Notes under the pieces: model-generated | Seen by the model: only the letters and a program-made list of their open reading frames with translations | What the model was told of the DNA's origin: nothing | The model's database searches: none | Translations under genes and position numbers: made by a program | Assembly: GCA_902543575.1 (NCBI GenBank) | Contig: CACBYV010000009.1 | Coordinates: 1-56,602, forward strand | Direction of reading: 5' to 3' | Source: an uncultured Pelagibacteraceae bacterium | GTDB taxonomy: Bacteria > Pseudomonadota > Alphaproteobacteria > Pelagibacterales > Pelagibacteraceae | Length of the DNA stretch: 56,602 bases | Shown here: positions 1 to 8,696 of the stretch, in pieces | How the letters are laid out: each line of letters begins with the position of its first letter | Numbering within the stretch: position 1 is the stretch's first letter

Positions 1-936
1 GTAACCACATGCATTCATTCTTGAATTTTTAAAGCCATGATCGTCAAAGGTTTTTGCATGAACATCAAAAACTTCTCCAATTTTATTTCCAGGTTTTAAT
101 TTATTTTCACAATTTGTAAGAGCTTCGACACAAGCCTCATGCATTTTATGATGTTTTGGATCTGCTTTACCTATTGGTATTGTTCTAAACATTGCTGAAT
201 GATAGTGCCTATAGGTTCCAGCCCATTCAATGGTTAATTGATCTTGATTATTAAGTATTTGTTTTTCTGCTTGATATCGACAGAGTAGGGCATTCTTACC
301 AGACCCTATAATAAATTCATTTGCAGGATAATCTCCACCTCCATCAAATATAACCCTGTTCATTTCAGCTAAAATTTTAGACTCACTTACTCCTGCTTTT
401 GCATGCTTCCAAACTTCATCTAAAGCTTTGTCAGCTAAATTTGCAGCTTTTTTTACATAATTAATTTCCTCTTTAGATTTTATTACTCTTAGTTTTGTAA
501 TTAGTTCTGATTTATCTTCAATTGAGGAATAGTTTTGTAAAACTGTATTAAGTCTTAAAGCATTTCTCCCTGTAAGACCGTATGCCTCATATTCAACGCC
601 AATTTTTTTTCCTTTTAAATTTAACTCATCTAAAATTATTTTTAGATCATCAGCAGGATTTGCACCATCTTTATCAACCCAAATTCTAATATCACTAATA
701 TTTGAAGTGTTTTGAGCTTGCCTTAAATCAGGGGCTCTAGTTAATAATATTACGTTACCTTGTTGATCTAAAACTAATGCTTGAAAAAAAACATATCCGA
801 ATGTGTCGTAACCAGTGAGCCAATACATGGACTCTTGTCTAAACATAATTAGAGCATCTACACCCTCATTTTTCATGGAGTTTAGTGTCTTTTCTTTTCT
901 ATTTGAGAATTCTTCTTTACTAAAATGAAGACCCAT
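1..936 (-). CDS. M24-family metallopeptidase (Xaa-Pro peptidase/creatinase-like), C-terminal part cut by window edge
   Basis: The ATG is at 936-934 and the frame stays open to base 1, giving 312 residues of a protein usually near 390. The N-terminal creatinase-type domain has the run SMYWLTGYDTFGYVFFQ at about residues 36-52. The pita-bread M24 domain follows, with EFIIGSGKNALLCRY and a HAKTFDDHG segment before the cut at ACGY. Most of the metal-binding catalytic half lies outside the window. M24 relatives include aminopeptidase P, creatinase, ectoine hydrolase and DddP, so the substrate is open. The start overlaps the upstream hydratase stop as TAATG, which implies translational coupling in the minus-strand operon. 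The family is certain from my translation; a peptide or amidine substrate is only a guess. Confidence 0.85.
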   Translation of the reverse strand, partial: MGLHFSKEEFSNRKEKTLNSMKNEGVDALIMFRQESMYWLTGYDTFGYVFFQALVLDQQGNVILLTRAPDLRQAQNTSNISDIRIWVDKDGANPADDLKIILDELNLKGKKIGVEYEAYGLTGRNALRLNTVLQNYSSIEDKSELITKLRVIKSKEEINYVKKAANLADKALDEVWKHAKAGVSESKILAEMNRVIFDGGGDYPANEFIIGSGKNALLCRYQAEKQILNNQDQLTIEWAGTYRHYHSAMFRTIPIGKADPKHHKMHEACVEALTNCENKLKPGNKIGEVFDVHAKTFDDHGFKNSRMNACGY

Positions 937-1709
937 TAACGAATGTTAACACTAACAGAACCAATTTTATCAACTGTTCCTTTGTATAATCCTTTTCCTT
1001 TAAATGGAACTACTCCCACAGTTGAACCTGTGAAAACATAAAAATCTTTATTTAAATTAATCTTTTCTTTCTTAACTTTATTTAAAACAAATCTTAAAGA
1101 ATTTAATGGGTTAATATAAACAATATTTGTATTACCATTTACTTTTACCCCATTTTTTTTGCTGACTAATGAAGTTTTTAAATTATTTAAGTTTAATTTT
1201 TTGAATTTTGTCTTTCTTCCAACAACAAATTTGATATTAAACCCAAAATCTCCACATATATCTCCTAAATATGTAAACTTCTTATTTCTTTGTCTAAATC
1301 CAACTATTTCAAAACAAGGACCCATAAATTTAATAAATTTAGTGACATTTGATTTTGTAACCTTTCCTTTGAAATCAAAGAAAGATTTCTTAATAAAATA
1401 ATAAACTTCAACTTCTATACCTTTGGTGTGTTGGTTTATTTTTACGTTTTGACCTGATTTAACTAATCTTTTTTTAAATACCTTTGCTGTAAAAGGTTCT
1501 TTTTCCTTTAATTTTTTTAAAGCTTGAATTCCAGTTCCACCAGCCTTTATTCCAATTGTTTCATCTTTTATTTGATCTTCACACAATTTCCTAAGTTTGT
1601 TGGCTAAATTAATATTTTTACAATATTTTACTGGGATAGGATTAATGACAGTATTTGTGTTGAAAGCTCTAACTAACCTGTCAGCAATACGATTAATTTC
1701 ATTTTTCAT
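936..1709 (-). CDS. 2-keto-4-pentenoate hydratase-like protein (fumarylacetoacetase superfamily)
   Basis: This 257-residue protein resembles the MhpD/hydratase-decarboxylase branch of the fumarylacetoacetase superfamily. These soluble enzymes use a divalent metal to hydrate or decarboxylate 2-keto-enoic acids from ring or amino-acid breakdown. The supporting features are the length, the IGIKAGGTGIQ segment near residues 52-62, an acidic IEVEVYYFI strand near residue 100 where metal ligands are expected, and the C-terminal FTGSTVGVVPFKGKG run. It is lysine-rich and diverged, so the exact reaction cannot be named. It lies 9 nt after the M23 gene stop and overlaps the M24 gene start by one base. 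Its operon neighbours (GMC oxidoreductase, SDR) suggest a catabolic route. Confidence 0.75.
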   Translation of the reverse strand: MKNEINRIADRLVRAFNTNTVINPIPVKYCKNINLANKLRKLCEDQIKDETIGIKAGGTGIQALKKLKEKEPFTAKVFKKRLVKSGQNVKINQHTKGIEVEVYYFIKKSFFDFKGKVTKSNVTKFIKFMGPCFEIVGFRQRNKKFTYLGDICGDFGFNIKFVVGRKTKFKKLNLNNLKTSLVSKKNGVKVNGNTNIVYINPLNSLRFVLNKVKKEKINLNKDFYVFTGSTVGVVPFKGKGLYKGTVDKIGSVSVNIR

Positions 1710-1718
1710 AGCCAGAAC

Positions 1719-2507
1719 TTATTGAAGAATGCTCATTGGATCAAGTCTAGTTTGAAACCAATTTATCCTAAAATCTAAATGAGGCCCAGTTGATCTTCCA
1801 GTGGATCCAACAGTTCCAATAATTTCTCCTTGTTTAACTTCATCACCAACTTTAACCATTACATTTTCTAGATGTGAATATATAGTTGAAATTCCATGTC
1901 CATGGTCCATTATTACAGTACCACCTGTATAATAAAGATCATCTTCTGCCATAGTCACTATTCCAGTTCCAGATGATTTAATTTTAGTTCCTTGTTTGGC
2001 TGCAATATCAATTCCATAGTGAGGCCATTTCGGTTTGCCATTAAGAATTCTTTGGCTACCGTAAACTCCACTAATTATTCCTTTAACTGGCATAATAAAT
2101 TGCTCAGTAAAGAAAGTTAAATCTGAATTTATGGCTCTAGCTTTTCCAATTCTTCCATTTTCTTCTTTAATTCTTTTATAAACAGATTCTGGTGGTGTAA
2201 CTTTATTTTCAGGCAGACCATCAATTCTCTGAATATTATATTTTCTCTTAAAAACTTTTTTTATAATTTTATTCTTTTTACCATTATTTATTTCAGTAAT
2301 AGCTACATCAAACTTTCGATCTCTATCAATACCAAATACAAAATATCCATCATCAGATACTTTAACTTGTATTTTATCTACAAATACCTTTGACCCAGAT
2401 TCTGCTTTACCTAAAATAAAATGTCCTTGTAAAAATTTACCTTGAAACTCTAAAGCATGAGAGTGTGTAGAAAATATAATTGCTAAAAAAAGCAAAAATT
2501 TTTTCAT
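1719..2507 (-). CDS. Exported M23 (LytM)-domain protein
   Basis: This 262-residue protein has a signal peptide (MKKFLLFLAIIFSTHSHA), a beta-rich N-terminal region and a C-terminal M23 domain from about residue 140. M23 enzymes are periplasmic zinc endopeptidases that cut peptidoglycan cross-links, or amidase activators when inactive. HYGID supplies His163 and Asp167, and YSHLEN supplies His212. The last motif reads HLD (residues 243-245) instead of the usual HLH. I chose the ATG at 2507 because it overlaps the SDR stop as TAATG and starts directly at the signal peptide; an ATG five codons earlier (2522) would lie inside the SDR gene. Activity is uncertain because of the altered ligand. Confidence 0.85.
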   Translation of the reverse strand: MKKFLLFLAIIFSTHSHALEFQGKFLQGHFILGKAESGSKVFVDKIQVKVSDDGYFVFGIDRDRKFDVAITEINNGKKNKIIKKVFKRKYNIQRIDGLPENKVTPPESVYKRIKEENGRIGKARAINSDLTFFTEQFIMPVKGIISGVYGSQRILNGKPKWPHYGIDIAAKQGTKIKSSGTGIVTMAEDDLYYTGGTVIMDHGHGISTIYSHLENVMVKVGDEVKQGEIIGTVGSTGRSTGPHLDFRINWFQTRLDPMSILQ

Positions 2508-3265
2508 TATTTTGCTGTCCAACCCCCATCAATTACAATTGATGTCCCGGTTATCATATTTGCTGCATCTGAAGCTAAAAAACATACTGCTGTAGCAACA
2601 TCAGACTCTGTTGCAACTTTTCCCATGGGTATATTACTTAAAGCAAGTTGTTTAAATTTTTTATTTTTAAAGAATTTTTTAACCATTGGAGTTTCAACAA
2701 ATGTAGGTGCAACAGTGTTTACTCTGATATTTTTTGTTGCAAGTTCAACACCCATTCCCTTAGTTAATCCCTCAATTCCAAATTTTGTCATGTTATAAAC
2801 ATTTCTACCCGACATACCAACATGCCCTAATTGTGAGGACATATTAATTATAGATCCACCTTTTTTTTTATTTTTTAACATTTTTAGGACTACTAATTGA
2901 GCAACATTGAATGCTGCTTTCATATTTAAATCTACAAGATAATTCATACTTTTTTGTTTTATTTTTTCAAAAGGCTCAGGAATATTTGTACCTGCGTTAT
3001 TTACAAGAATATCAACTTTCTTAATTTTTTTTAATTTATAAGAAAGATCTTCATAATCCATTATATCGCAAGTTATTTTAACTAATTTTCCTTTAACTTT
3101 TTTTATATCTTTTTGAAGTTTATCAAGATCAGAAGCAGTTCTACTTATTCCAATTATAGTTGCACCAGCCTCCGCAAGAGCAATTGAACAAGCTCTACCA
3201 ATACCTTTTCCCGCACCTGTTACTAAAGCAACTTTGTTTTTTAAATTAATTTTTTTTAAGTACAT
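2507..3265 (-). CDS. Short-chain dehydrogenase/reductase
   Basis: This 252-residue classical SDR is a cytosolic NAD(P)-dependent oxidoreductase of alcohols or ketones. Visible motifs are the TGxxxGIG cofactor loop (VTGAGKGIGRA, residues about 15-25), NNAG near residue 89, the catalytic Ser in INMSSQ near 140, and the YNMTK pair (Tyr and Lys) near residues 156-160. The C-terminal AAMITG-IVIDGGW pattern is typical; here it reads NMITGTSIVIDGGW. The closest well-known types are gluconate 5-dehydrogenase and 3-oxoacyl-ACP reductase-like SDRs, but the substrate cannot be assigned. It starts directly next to the TerC-like gene stop, and its stop overlaps the M23 start. Confidence 0.9.
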   Translation of the reverse strand: MYLKKINLKNKVALVTGAGKGIGRACSIALAEAGATIIGISRTASDLDKLQKDIKKVKGKLVKITCDIMDYEDLSYKLKKIKKVDILVNNAGTNIPEPFEKIKQKSMNYLVDLNMKAAFNVAQLVVLKMLKNKKKGGSIINMSSQLGHVGMSGRNVYNMTKFGIEGLTKGMGVELATKNIRVNTVAPTFVETPMVKKFFKNKKFKQLALSNIPMGKVATESDVATAVCFLASDAANMITGTSIVIDGGWTAK

Positions 3266-3844
3266 TTATAAAAAAAGTTTTACGTCTGTATATATTAGCT
3301 CTATTGCAACAAATAATATTGCTAATAATCCAACCCATCCTATCCATTTATACTTTTTAATCCAGCCAGATATCAATGTTGCTGCTGTAGCCATTAAAAC
3401 TATTGATAAAACTAGACCAAATATCAATAACATGTAGTGATCTCTAGCTGCACCCGCTACTCCTAACACATTATCTAAACTCATTGTTACATCTGCTAGA
3501 ATTACCGTTGTTATAGCTTTCATGAATGAACTGTTATCAACTTTTTTTACATTTTCTTCAGCATTACCACTCATTTTTATTACATCTTCATAAAGTCTGT
3601 AACATATATAAAGAAGTAATATTCCTCCAATAAGTCTAAGCCCTGTGATTTGTAATAGATAAGCAGTTATTAAAGTAAATATAATTCTTAAAACTACCGC
3701 TGCACCAATTCCCCAAAAAATAATTTTTTTTCTCTGTTCAGTTGGAAATTGAGATGCAACCATTCCAATTATAATTGCATTATCTCCTGCTAAAACTAAA
3801 TCGATAAAAACTATTTGAAAAAAAATTACTATTTGTTCGGTCAT
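3266..3844 (-). CDS. TerC/YjbE-family integral membrane protein
   Basis: This 192-residue protein has about six membrane segments. Two related acidic motifs, DLVLAGDNAIIIG near residue 15 and DVTMSLDNVLGVAG near residue 117, are the hallmark of the TerC superfamily. Members are linked to manganese or other metal export and to protein secretion support; the precise role here is unknown. A loop between the halves (about residues 90-110) is polar and probably cytoplasmic. The gene overlaps the GMC oxidoreductase stop by 4 nt (ATGA) and abuts the SDR start, so it is co-transcribed with metabolic genes to which it has no obvious link. Confidence 0.88.
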   Translation of the reverse strand: MTEQIVIFFQIVFIDLVLAGDNAIIIGMVASQFPTEQRKKIIFWGIGAAVVLRIIFTLITAYLLQITGLRLIGGILLLYICYRLYEDVIKMSGNAEENVKKVDNSSFMKAITTVILADVTMSLDNVLGVAGAARDHYMLLIFGLVLSIVLMATAATLISGWIKKYKWIGWVGLLAILFVAIELIYTDVKLFL

Positions 3845-5445
3845 CTTCTACTATCCTCAATTATCATATCAGCTGCTTTTTCCGCAATCATTATTGTCGG
3901 TGCATTTGTATTTCCTGATGTGATATGAGGCATAACAGAGGCATCTACAACCCTTAAATTTTCTAGTCCATGAGCGACTAATCGATCGTTAACAACAGCA
4001 TTTTCATCTTTACCCATTCTACATGTGCTCACTGGATGGAATATAGTATTCGCAAATTTTCCAGCTTCAGTTGCTAATTCTTCATTATCAGTAATATTGA
4101 TTCCCGGTCTAAGTTCTTCAGGTTGATAATCTTTATAAGCTTTAGACTCCATAACAATTTTTCTTACAATCTTTAATGCTTTTCCAGCAATCTCACGATC
4201 TTCATCGGTTGATAAATAATTCATTTTTATTTTTGGTGAAACTCTGGTGTCTGGAGATTTTAATTCTATAGACCCTCTACTCGTTGGTCTTACATTTGTA
4301 ATTGTTGGGGTGAAAGCTGGAAATTTATGTAAAGCTGATTTTCCTAAAAGATCGGTACTTGCTGGTGAAATATGAAATTGAAGATTTGGTGTTTCTAAAT
4401 GTTCATCACTTTTAACAAAACCACAAACATAACTAGCACCAACTGTTAAAGGTCCTTTTCTTAAAAGAAGAAACTTTAAACCAGATAACATTTTTTTAGT
4501 AAAGCTGTAGTAAATATCATTTAAAGTTTCTAAATTTTTTATTTTGTAAACAGGTCTTAGCATTAAATGATCAGTTAGATTTCTTCCAACTCCTTGGTGA
4601 TCTTTTAAAACATTAATATTGTTTTCTTTTAGAAGTTCTCCTGGACCAATTCCTGATGCTTGTAATATATGAGGTGAACCAATTGTACCTGCGCTTAATA
4701 TAATTTCTTTATTAGTCTCAACAGAAAATTCTTTTCCATCTATCCAATAATTTACTTTTTTTGCTTTATTGTTTTCAAATTCTATATTTTTAATGTGAGC
4801 CTTGGTAATAATTTTTAAATTTTTTCTACTCTTAACTGGATTTAAATAACCTACAGCTGTACTACATCTAAAGCCATTTTTAATTGTGAATGGAAAATAT
4901 CCCATTCCTTCATTATCACCGTTGTTAAAATCATCAGTTCTTTTATAACCATGCTCTTCAGCAGCTTCTAAAAATAGATCGAGAACTTTAAATGTCGCTC
5001 TAATTTTCTCAACTGCAATAGGCCCTCCAGAACCATGAAACTCATTTTCTCCAAATTGAAAATCTTCAGACTTTTTAAAATAAGGTAGAACATCATCCCA
5101 TGACCAACCAACATTACCTAGTTGTCTCCAATAATTATAATCATTTGATTGACCTCTAATATAAAGCATTCCATTGATAGACGAGCTTCCGCCTAGTGTT
5201 TTACCTCTTGGATAAACCATTTGTCTGTTATCACAGTTTGGTTCTTTCTCAGTATTAAAGCACCAATCGGTATCTGGATTGTGCATAGTTTTAAAATAAC
5301 CACCTGGAATATGGATCCATGGATTAGTGTCTTTGCCACCAGCTTCAAGTAAAAGAACTTTAGTACCAGGATTTGCTGTTAATCTATTGGCTAAAACACA
5401 GCCAGCTGAACCAGCGCCAATAATTATGTAATCAAATTTATCCAT
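3841..5445 (-). CDS. GMC-family FAD-dependent oxidoreductase (choline dehydrogenase-like)
   Basis: This 534-residue GMC flavoprotein oxidises an alcohol and passes electrons to an acceptor, probably quinone. The Rossmann FAD motif DYIIIGAGSAGCVLANRL is at residues 5-22. The first GMC signature (GKTLGGSSSINGMLYIRG) lies near residues 81-98 and the second (GTIGSPHILQASGIGP) near 255-270. The catalytic His in HPVSTCRMG is about residue 470, and the partner Asn lies in GNTNAPT at about residues 512-514. BetA-type choline dehydrogenases look like this, but so do many alcohol dehydrogenases of SAR11 and Rhodobacterales. No betaine-aldehyde dehydrogenase is adjacent, so choline is not assumed. It is the first gene of the six-gene minus-strand operon. 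Confidence 0.9.
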   Translation of the reverse strand: MDKFDYIIIGAGSAGCVLANRLTANPGTKVLLLEAGGKDTNPWIHIPGGYFKTMHNPDTDWCFNTEKEPNCDNRQMVYPRGKTLGGSSSINGMLYIRGQSNDYNYWRQLGNVGWSWDDVLPYFKKSEDFQFGENEFHGSGGPIAVEKIRATFKVLDLFLEAAEEHGYKRTDDFNNGDNEGMGYFPFTIKNGFRCSTAVGYLNPVKSRKNLKIITKAHIKNIEFENNKAKKVNYWIDGKEFSVETNKEIILSAGTIGSPHILQASGIGPGELLKENNINVLKDHQGVGRNLTDHLMLRPVYKIKNLETLNDIYYSFTKKMLSGLKFLLLRKGPLTVGASYVCGFVKSDEHLETPNLQFHISPASTDLLGKSALHKFPAFTPTITNVRPTSRGSIELKSPDTRVSPKIKMNYLSTDEDREIAGKALKIVRKIVMESKAYKDYQPEELRPGINITDNEELATEAGKFANTIFHPVSTCRMGKDENAVVNDRLVAHGLENLRVVDASVMPHITSGNTNAPTIMIAEKAADMIIEDSRR

Positions 5446-5580
5446 ATTTTTTATAAATAATTTTTAATGAATATTTAATGATTTTAAACATTTTTCTCAT
5501 AAATACTTCGAAATGACGCTTGTATGTGCCTTAGATTTTTGAGAGGATCTTCACATTATAAATAAAAAGAGAGGGATATA
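5446..5580. promoter_or_regulatory. Divergent intergenic region between the GMC operon and the TRAP operon
   Basis: These 135 nt must carry promoters for both directions. A purine-rich ribosome-binding site (AGAGAGGGA, 5568-5576) precedes dctP with ideal spacing. The rest is AT-rich, and I could not place a convincing -35/-10 pair or an operator. Confidence 0.5.
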
Positions 5581-6678
5581 ATGAAAAAAATCGTTTCAGC
5601 GTTGTTTGCTGCTTTCTTAGTATTTGGATTTATTTCAAATGCTAATGCTGCAAAAACGTTAAAGTGTCAGACGGTTATTAGCGCTAAAGGTGATGAAGCG
5701 GTAATGTTAAAAGACTTTACTGACAATGTAACAAAACTAACAGGTGGATCTCTAAAATTTGAAATTATGCCAGCAGGAACAGTAGTTGGAGTTAAAGAAA
5801 CTCTTGATGCTGTTGATAAAGGTTTGATTGATTGCGGATTTGCTTGGACTCACTATTGGTCTGGAGAACATCCAGCTGCTATGTTATTTGGTTCGCCAGT
5901 AGCAGGTGGTGGTGTAGGAATTGATAACATCGCATTTTTATCATGGTTTTTATATGGTGGTGGAGAACAACTATACGACAGACTTTGGGGAGAAATGAAA
6001 AGAGACATTAAAGGTTTCATGCTTCAACCAGTTGGTCCAGAAGCTTTAGGATGGTTCCCGAGAAAAATCAAAGATATGGATGACTTCAGAACATTTAAGT
6101 TCAGAACTCCTCCAGGAATTCCAGGTCAAACTTATAAAGATATTGGAATAGCTTCAGTTGCAATGGGTGGTGGAGATATTCTTCCAGCATTGGAAGCAGG
6201 AACTATTGATGCTGCTGAGTGGTGTTGTCCTCAACCAGATAAAGTGTTTGGTATACATAAAGTATTAAAACACTACTATCTACAAGGTTTACACCAAGTA
6301 GTCGTAAATGCTGACTTTTACTTAAACAAAAGCACTTACGATAAGTTCACTGACCATGAGAAATTTTCAATGAAGATGGCTGCTGATGCATCGTTGATGA
6401 GAGCTTTAGCTTACAGAATCAACACTAATGGATTAGCACTTAAAGACTTAACTGAAAATCATGGTGTGATACTTGAAGATACACCAGCTGATTATTTCCC
6501 AGCTTATATGGCTGCAGCAAAAGCAACATTAGAGAAAAATGCAAAAGAAAACGCATTCTTTAAAGAAGTTTATGACTCAATGATAAACTTTGCTAATACT
6601 GCTGTACCATTCTGGTCTGGTGCACAAACATCGAATGCTAAGCTAGGAATGGCTTATGCTAATTCGTTGAAGAAATAA
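5581..6678 (+). CDS. dctP: TRAP transporter solute-binding protein (DctP family)
   Basis: This 365-residue periplasmic receptor of a TRAP secondary transporter captures an organic acid or related anion for the DctQM membrane complex. A clear signal peptide ends near NANAA (residue 24). The mature protein has the DctP pattern, with the PGIPGQTYKDIG helix near residue 178 and ALEAGTIDAAEWCCPQPDK near 200-218, where the AE(W) segment faces the ligand in relatives such as TakP. This branch is often annotated as mannitol/chloroaromatic or keto-acid type; those names are not proof of substrate. A strong ribosome-binding site precedes it and a hairpin follows it, consistent with very high expression. 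Confidence 0.92.
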   Translation: MKKIVSALFAAFLVFGFISNANAAKTLKCQTVISAKGDEAVMLKDFTDNVTKLTGGSLKFEIMPAGTVVGVKETLDAVDKGLIDCGFAWTHYWSGEHPAAMLFGSPVAGGGVGIDNIAFLSWFLYGGGEQLYDRLWGEMKRDIKGFMLQPVGPEALGWFPRKIKDMDDFRTFKFRTPPGIPGQTYKDIGIASVAMGGGDILPALEAGTIDAAEWCCPQPDKVFGIHKVLKHYYLQGLHQVVVNADFYLNKSTYDKFTDHEKFSMKMAADASLMRALAYRINTNGLALKDLTENHGVILEDTPADYFPAYMAAAKATLEKNAKENAFFKEVYDSMINFANTAVPFWSGAQTSNAKLGMAYANSLKK

Positions 6679-6690
6679 ATAAAGTTAATA

Positions 6691-6720
6691 AGCGGGCTTT
6701 TTTAAGCCCGCTTTTTTTTT
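6691..6720 (+). terminator. Intrinsic terminator/attenuator after dctP
   Basis: A perfect 9-bp GC-rich stem (AGCGGGCTT at 6691-6699 pairing with AAGCCCGCT at 6704-6712) with a TTTT loop is followed by a T-tract. It lies 12 nt after the dctP stop and before dctQ, inside the operon. Partial termination or 3'-end protection here would raise dctP mRNA above dctQM mRNA. Confidence 0.9.
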
Positions 6721-6731
6721 CTAAAATTTAT

Positions 6732-7337
6732 ATGTCGGATAATCCAAAGTTAGATATTTCAGATGAAATGATAGCCGAAAGGCGATCAGGATCTGGAAAG
6801 ATGCCTGATGATATGCCAACTTGGATGGCTAAAACTATAGTTAACATTGATAGATTTAGTAAATTAATAGGAAACATTGTTTGCTGGATTACGATCCCAC
6901 TAATGCTTGGGATGGTTTATGAAGTTTTAGCAAGAAAATTATTTTTAGCTCCTACAATCTGGGCTTATGATATGAGCAGATTTTTTTATGGAGCGTTATT
7001 TATGTTAGGAGCAGGATACGCTCTTTCAAAAGGTGTTCATATCAGAGCAGATTTTTTATACAGAAATTTTAAAGTTAAAACTCAAGGCAGAATAGATTTC
7101 TGGCTTTACTTATTATTTTATTTTCCAGGATTAATAGTCTTTTTGTATATGACAACAGGGTTTGTCCAAGAAAGTATAATGAGAAACGAAAGAGGAATGG
7201 ATACAACATGGATGCCATATATGTGGCCAATAAAATCTTGTTTATGGATTGGTATTGTTTTTCTTCTAATTCAAGGTGTTTCAGAACTTTTTAAAAGTTA
7301 TTACGCAGCCGTCAAAGGTAAATGGCCAGGTAGTTAA
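6732..7337 (+). CDS. dctQ: TRAP transporter small permease (DctQ family)
   Basis: This 201-residue protein has four membrane helices after a hydrophilic N-terminus of about 45 residues, matching the DctQ small subunit. Characteristic runs include PLMLGMVYEVLARKLF in the first helix region and WAYDMSRFFYGALFMLGAGYALSKGVHIRADFLY through the second. The last helices contain WPIKSCLWIGIVFLLIQG. It pairs with DctM to form the Na+-driven membrane domain. Its stop overlaps the dctM start by one base (TAATG). The long N-terminal extension with several acidic residues is somewhat longer than in many DctQ proteins. Confidence 0.88.
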   Translation: MSDNPKLDISDEMIAERRSGSGKMPDDMPTWMAKTIVNIDRFSKLIGNIVCWITIPLMLGMVYEVLARKLFLAPTIWAYDMSRFFYGALFMLGAGYALSKGVHIRADFLYRNFKVKTQGRIDFWLYLLFYFPGLIVFLYMTTGFVQESIMRNERGMDTTWMPYMWPIKSCLWIGIVFLLIQGVSELFKSYYAAVKGKWPGS

Positions 7338-8674
7338 TGCTTTCACATTTAATAGACCCAGCAATTTTAGGTTTCATACTTATTGGTGTGATGTTGTTTG
7401 CAATATTTATAGGTTTCCCAATTTCATTTACTCTTATTTTTCTAGGTTTCGTTTTTGGTTATTTAGGTTTTGGAAAATTAGTTTTCTATTTAATGACACT
7501 ACAATTTTCGATGGTAATGACCGAACAAACTCTCGCAGCTGTCCCCTTATTTGTATTTATGGGAATAATGATGGAACAAGCAGGTTTAATGGAGAGATTA
7601 TTCTCAGCTTTCCAAATGATGTTGGCAAGAGTTAGAGGCTCTTTATATTATGCAGTTTTATTTGTTTCAGTAATATTCGCAGCTGCAACTGGAATAGTTG
7701 GTGCATCAGTTACAATTCTTGGAATTATGGCTGCAAAATCAATGAACAGGTCTAATTATGATGTAAAATTAGCTGCCGGCACGATTACTGCTGGAGGAAC
7801 CTTAGGTATATTAATTCCTCCAAGTATTATGCTTGTAGTTATGGGTCCAATTATGGAAATTCCCGTAACTGATTTATTCGCAGCAGCAATAGTTCCAGGA
7901 ATATTATTGGCATGCTTATATGCTGCATACACAACATTCAGATGTATGATGAACCCAAAATTAGGTCCACCCATACCAGAGGAATTAAGAACAACAGATT
8001 TAAAAAAATTATGGCTAGAATTTTTCTTAGGATTAGTGCCACCAGCAGCATTAGTATTTGCTGCATTAGGTAGTATTCTATTTGGATTTGCTACACCAAC
8101 AGAGGCTGCAGGATGTGGTGCTGGTGGTGCATTATTGCTTTCATTAGCTTACAGAAAATTAACATTAAAAAAATTACAAGATGCTTTAGTTAAAACTCTA
8201 GAGATTTCTGCATTAATTATGGTTTTAGTTGCTGCTTCTAATTTCTTTGGAGCAGTGTTTGCAAGATTAGGAACCCCAATGGTTTTAACAGATTTTCTAT
8301 TATCACTTGAGATGAATAAATATTTAATCTTAGGAATAATCATGATTATGATTTTTCTTTTAGGATGGCCACTAGAGTGGGTACCTATTGTTATGATAGT
8401 TGTTCCTATTATTTTACCATTAGTTGAAGCATTAGGATTTAATTTAACTTGGTTTGCAATTCTTGTTGCTGTTAATTTGCAAACCGCCTGGCTCTCACCC
8501 CCCGTAGCGTTATCTGCTTATTTCTTAAAAGGTGTAGTTCCAAGTTGGGATTTAAAAGATATTTATCTTGGAATGATGCAGTTCATGGTATTGCAGATAA
8601 TTGGATTAATTATAATCATAGCGTATCCAAAAATAGTACTGTGGTTGCCAACTCTCTTATATGGACAGCAGTAA
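7337..8674 (+). CDS. dctM: TRAP transporter large permease (DctM family)
   Basis: At 445 residues this is the usual DctM length, with about 12 membrane segments. The segments PISFTLIFLGFVFGYLGFG, AATGIVGASVTILGIMA and TLGILIPPSIMLVVMG (about residues 115-180) are the conserved ion- and substrate-binding half. The second half repeats the pattern with ATPTEAAGCGAGGALLLSL and WLSPPVALSAYFLKGV. It works with DctQ and the DctP receptor to import the ligand with sodium. It is translationally coupled to dctQ and followed after 22 nt by the NCS1 permease gene. Confidence 0.93.
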   Translation: MLSHLIDPAILGFILIGVMLFAIFIGFPISFTLIFLGFVFGYLGFGKLVFYLMTLQFSMVMTEQTLAAVPLFVFMGIMMEQAGLMERLFSAFQMMLARVRGSLYYAVLFVSVIFAAATGIVGASVTILGIMAAKSMNRSNYDVKLAAGTITAGGTLGILIPPSIMLVVMGPIMEIPVTDLFAAAIVPGILLACLYAAYTTFRCMMNPKLGPPIPEELRTTDLKKLWLEFFLGLVPPAALVFAALGSILFGFATPTEAAGCGAGGALLLSLAYRKLTLKKLQDALVKTLEISALIMVLVAASNFFGAVFARLGTPMVLTDFLLSLEMNKYLILGIIMIMIFLLGWPLEWVPIVMIVVPIILPLVEALGFNLTWFAILVAVNLQTAWLSPPVALSAYFLKGVVPSWDLKDIYLGMMQFMVLQIIGLIIIIAYPKIVLWLPTLLYGQQ

Positions 8675-8696
8675 ATAATTGATTAATATCATATAG

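Noticed and set aside
1159..1401. Plus-strand open frame of 80 codons inside the hydratase gene
   Set aside because: It is antisense to a recognised gene, with low-complexity hydrophobic composition, no ribosome-binding site and no family resemblance.
7276..7635. 119-codon frame across the dctQ-dctM junction
   Set aside because: It overlaps two well-supported transporter genes in another frame; its Phe/Ser/Arg-rich composition is that of a shadow frame.
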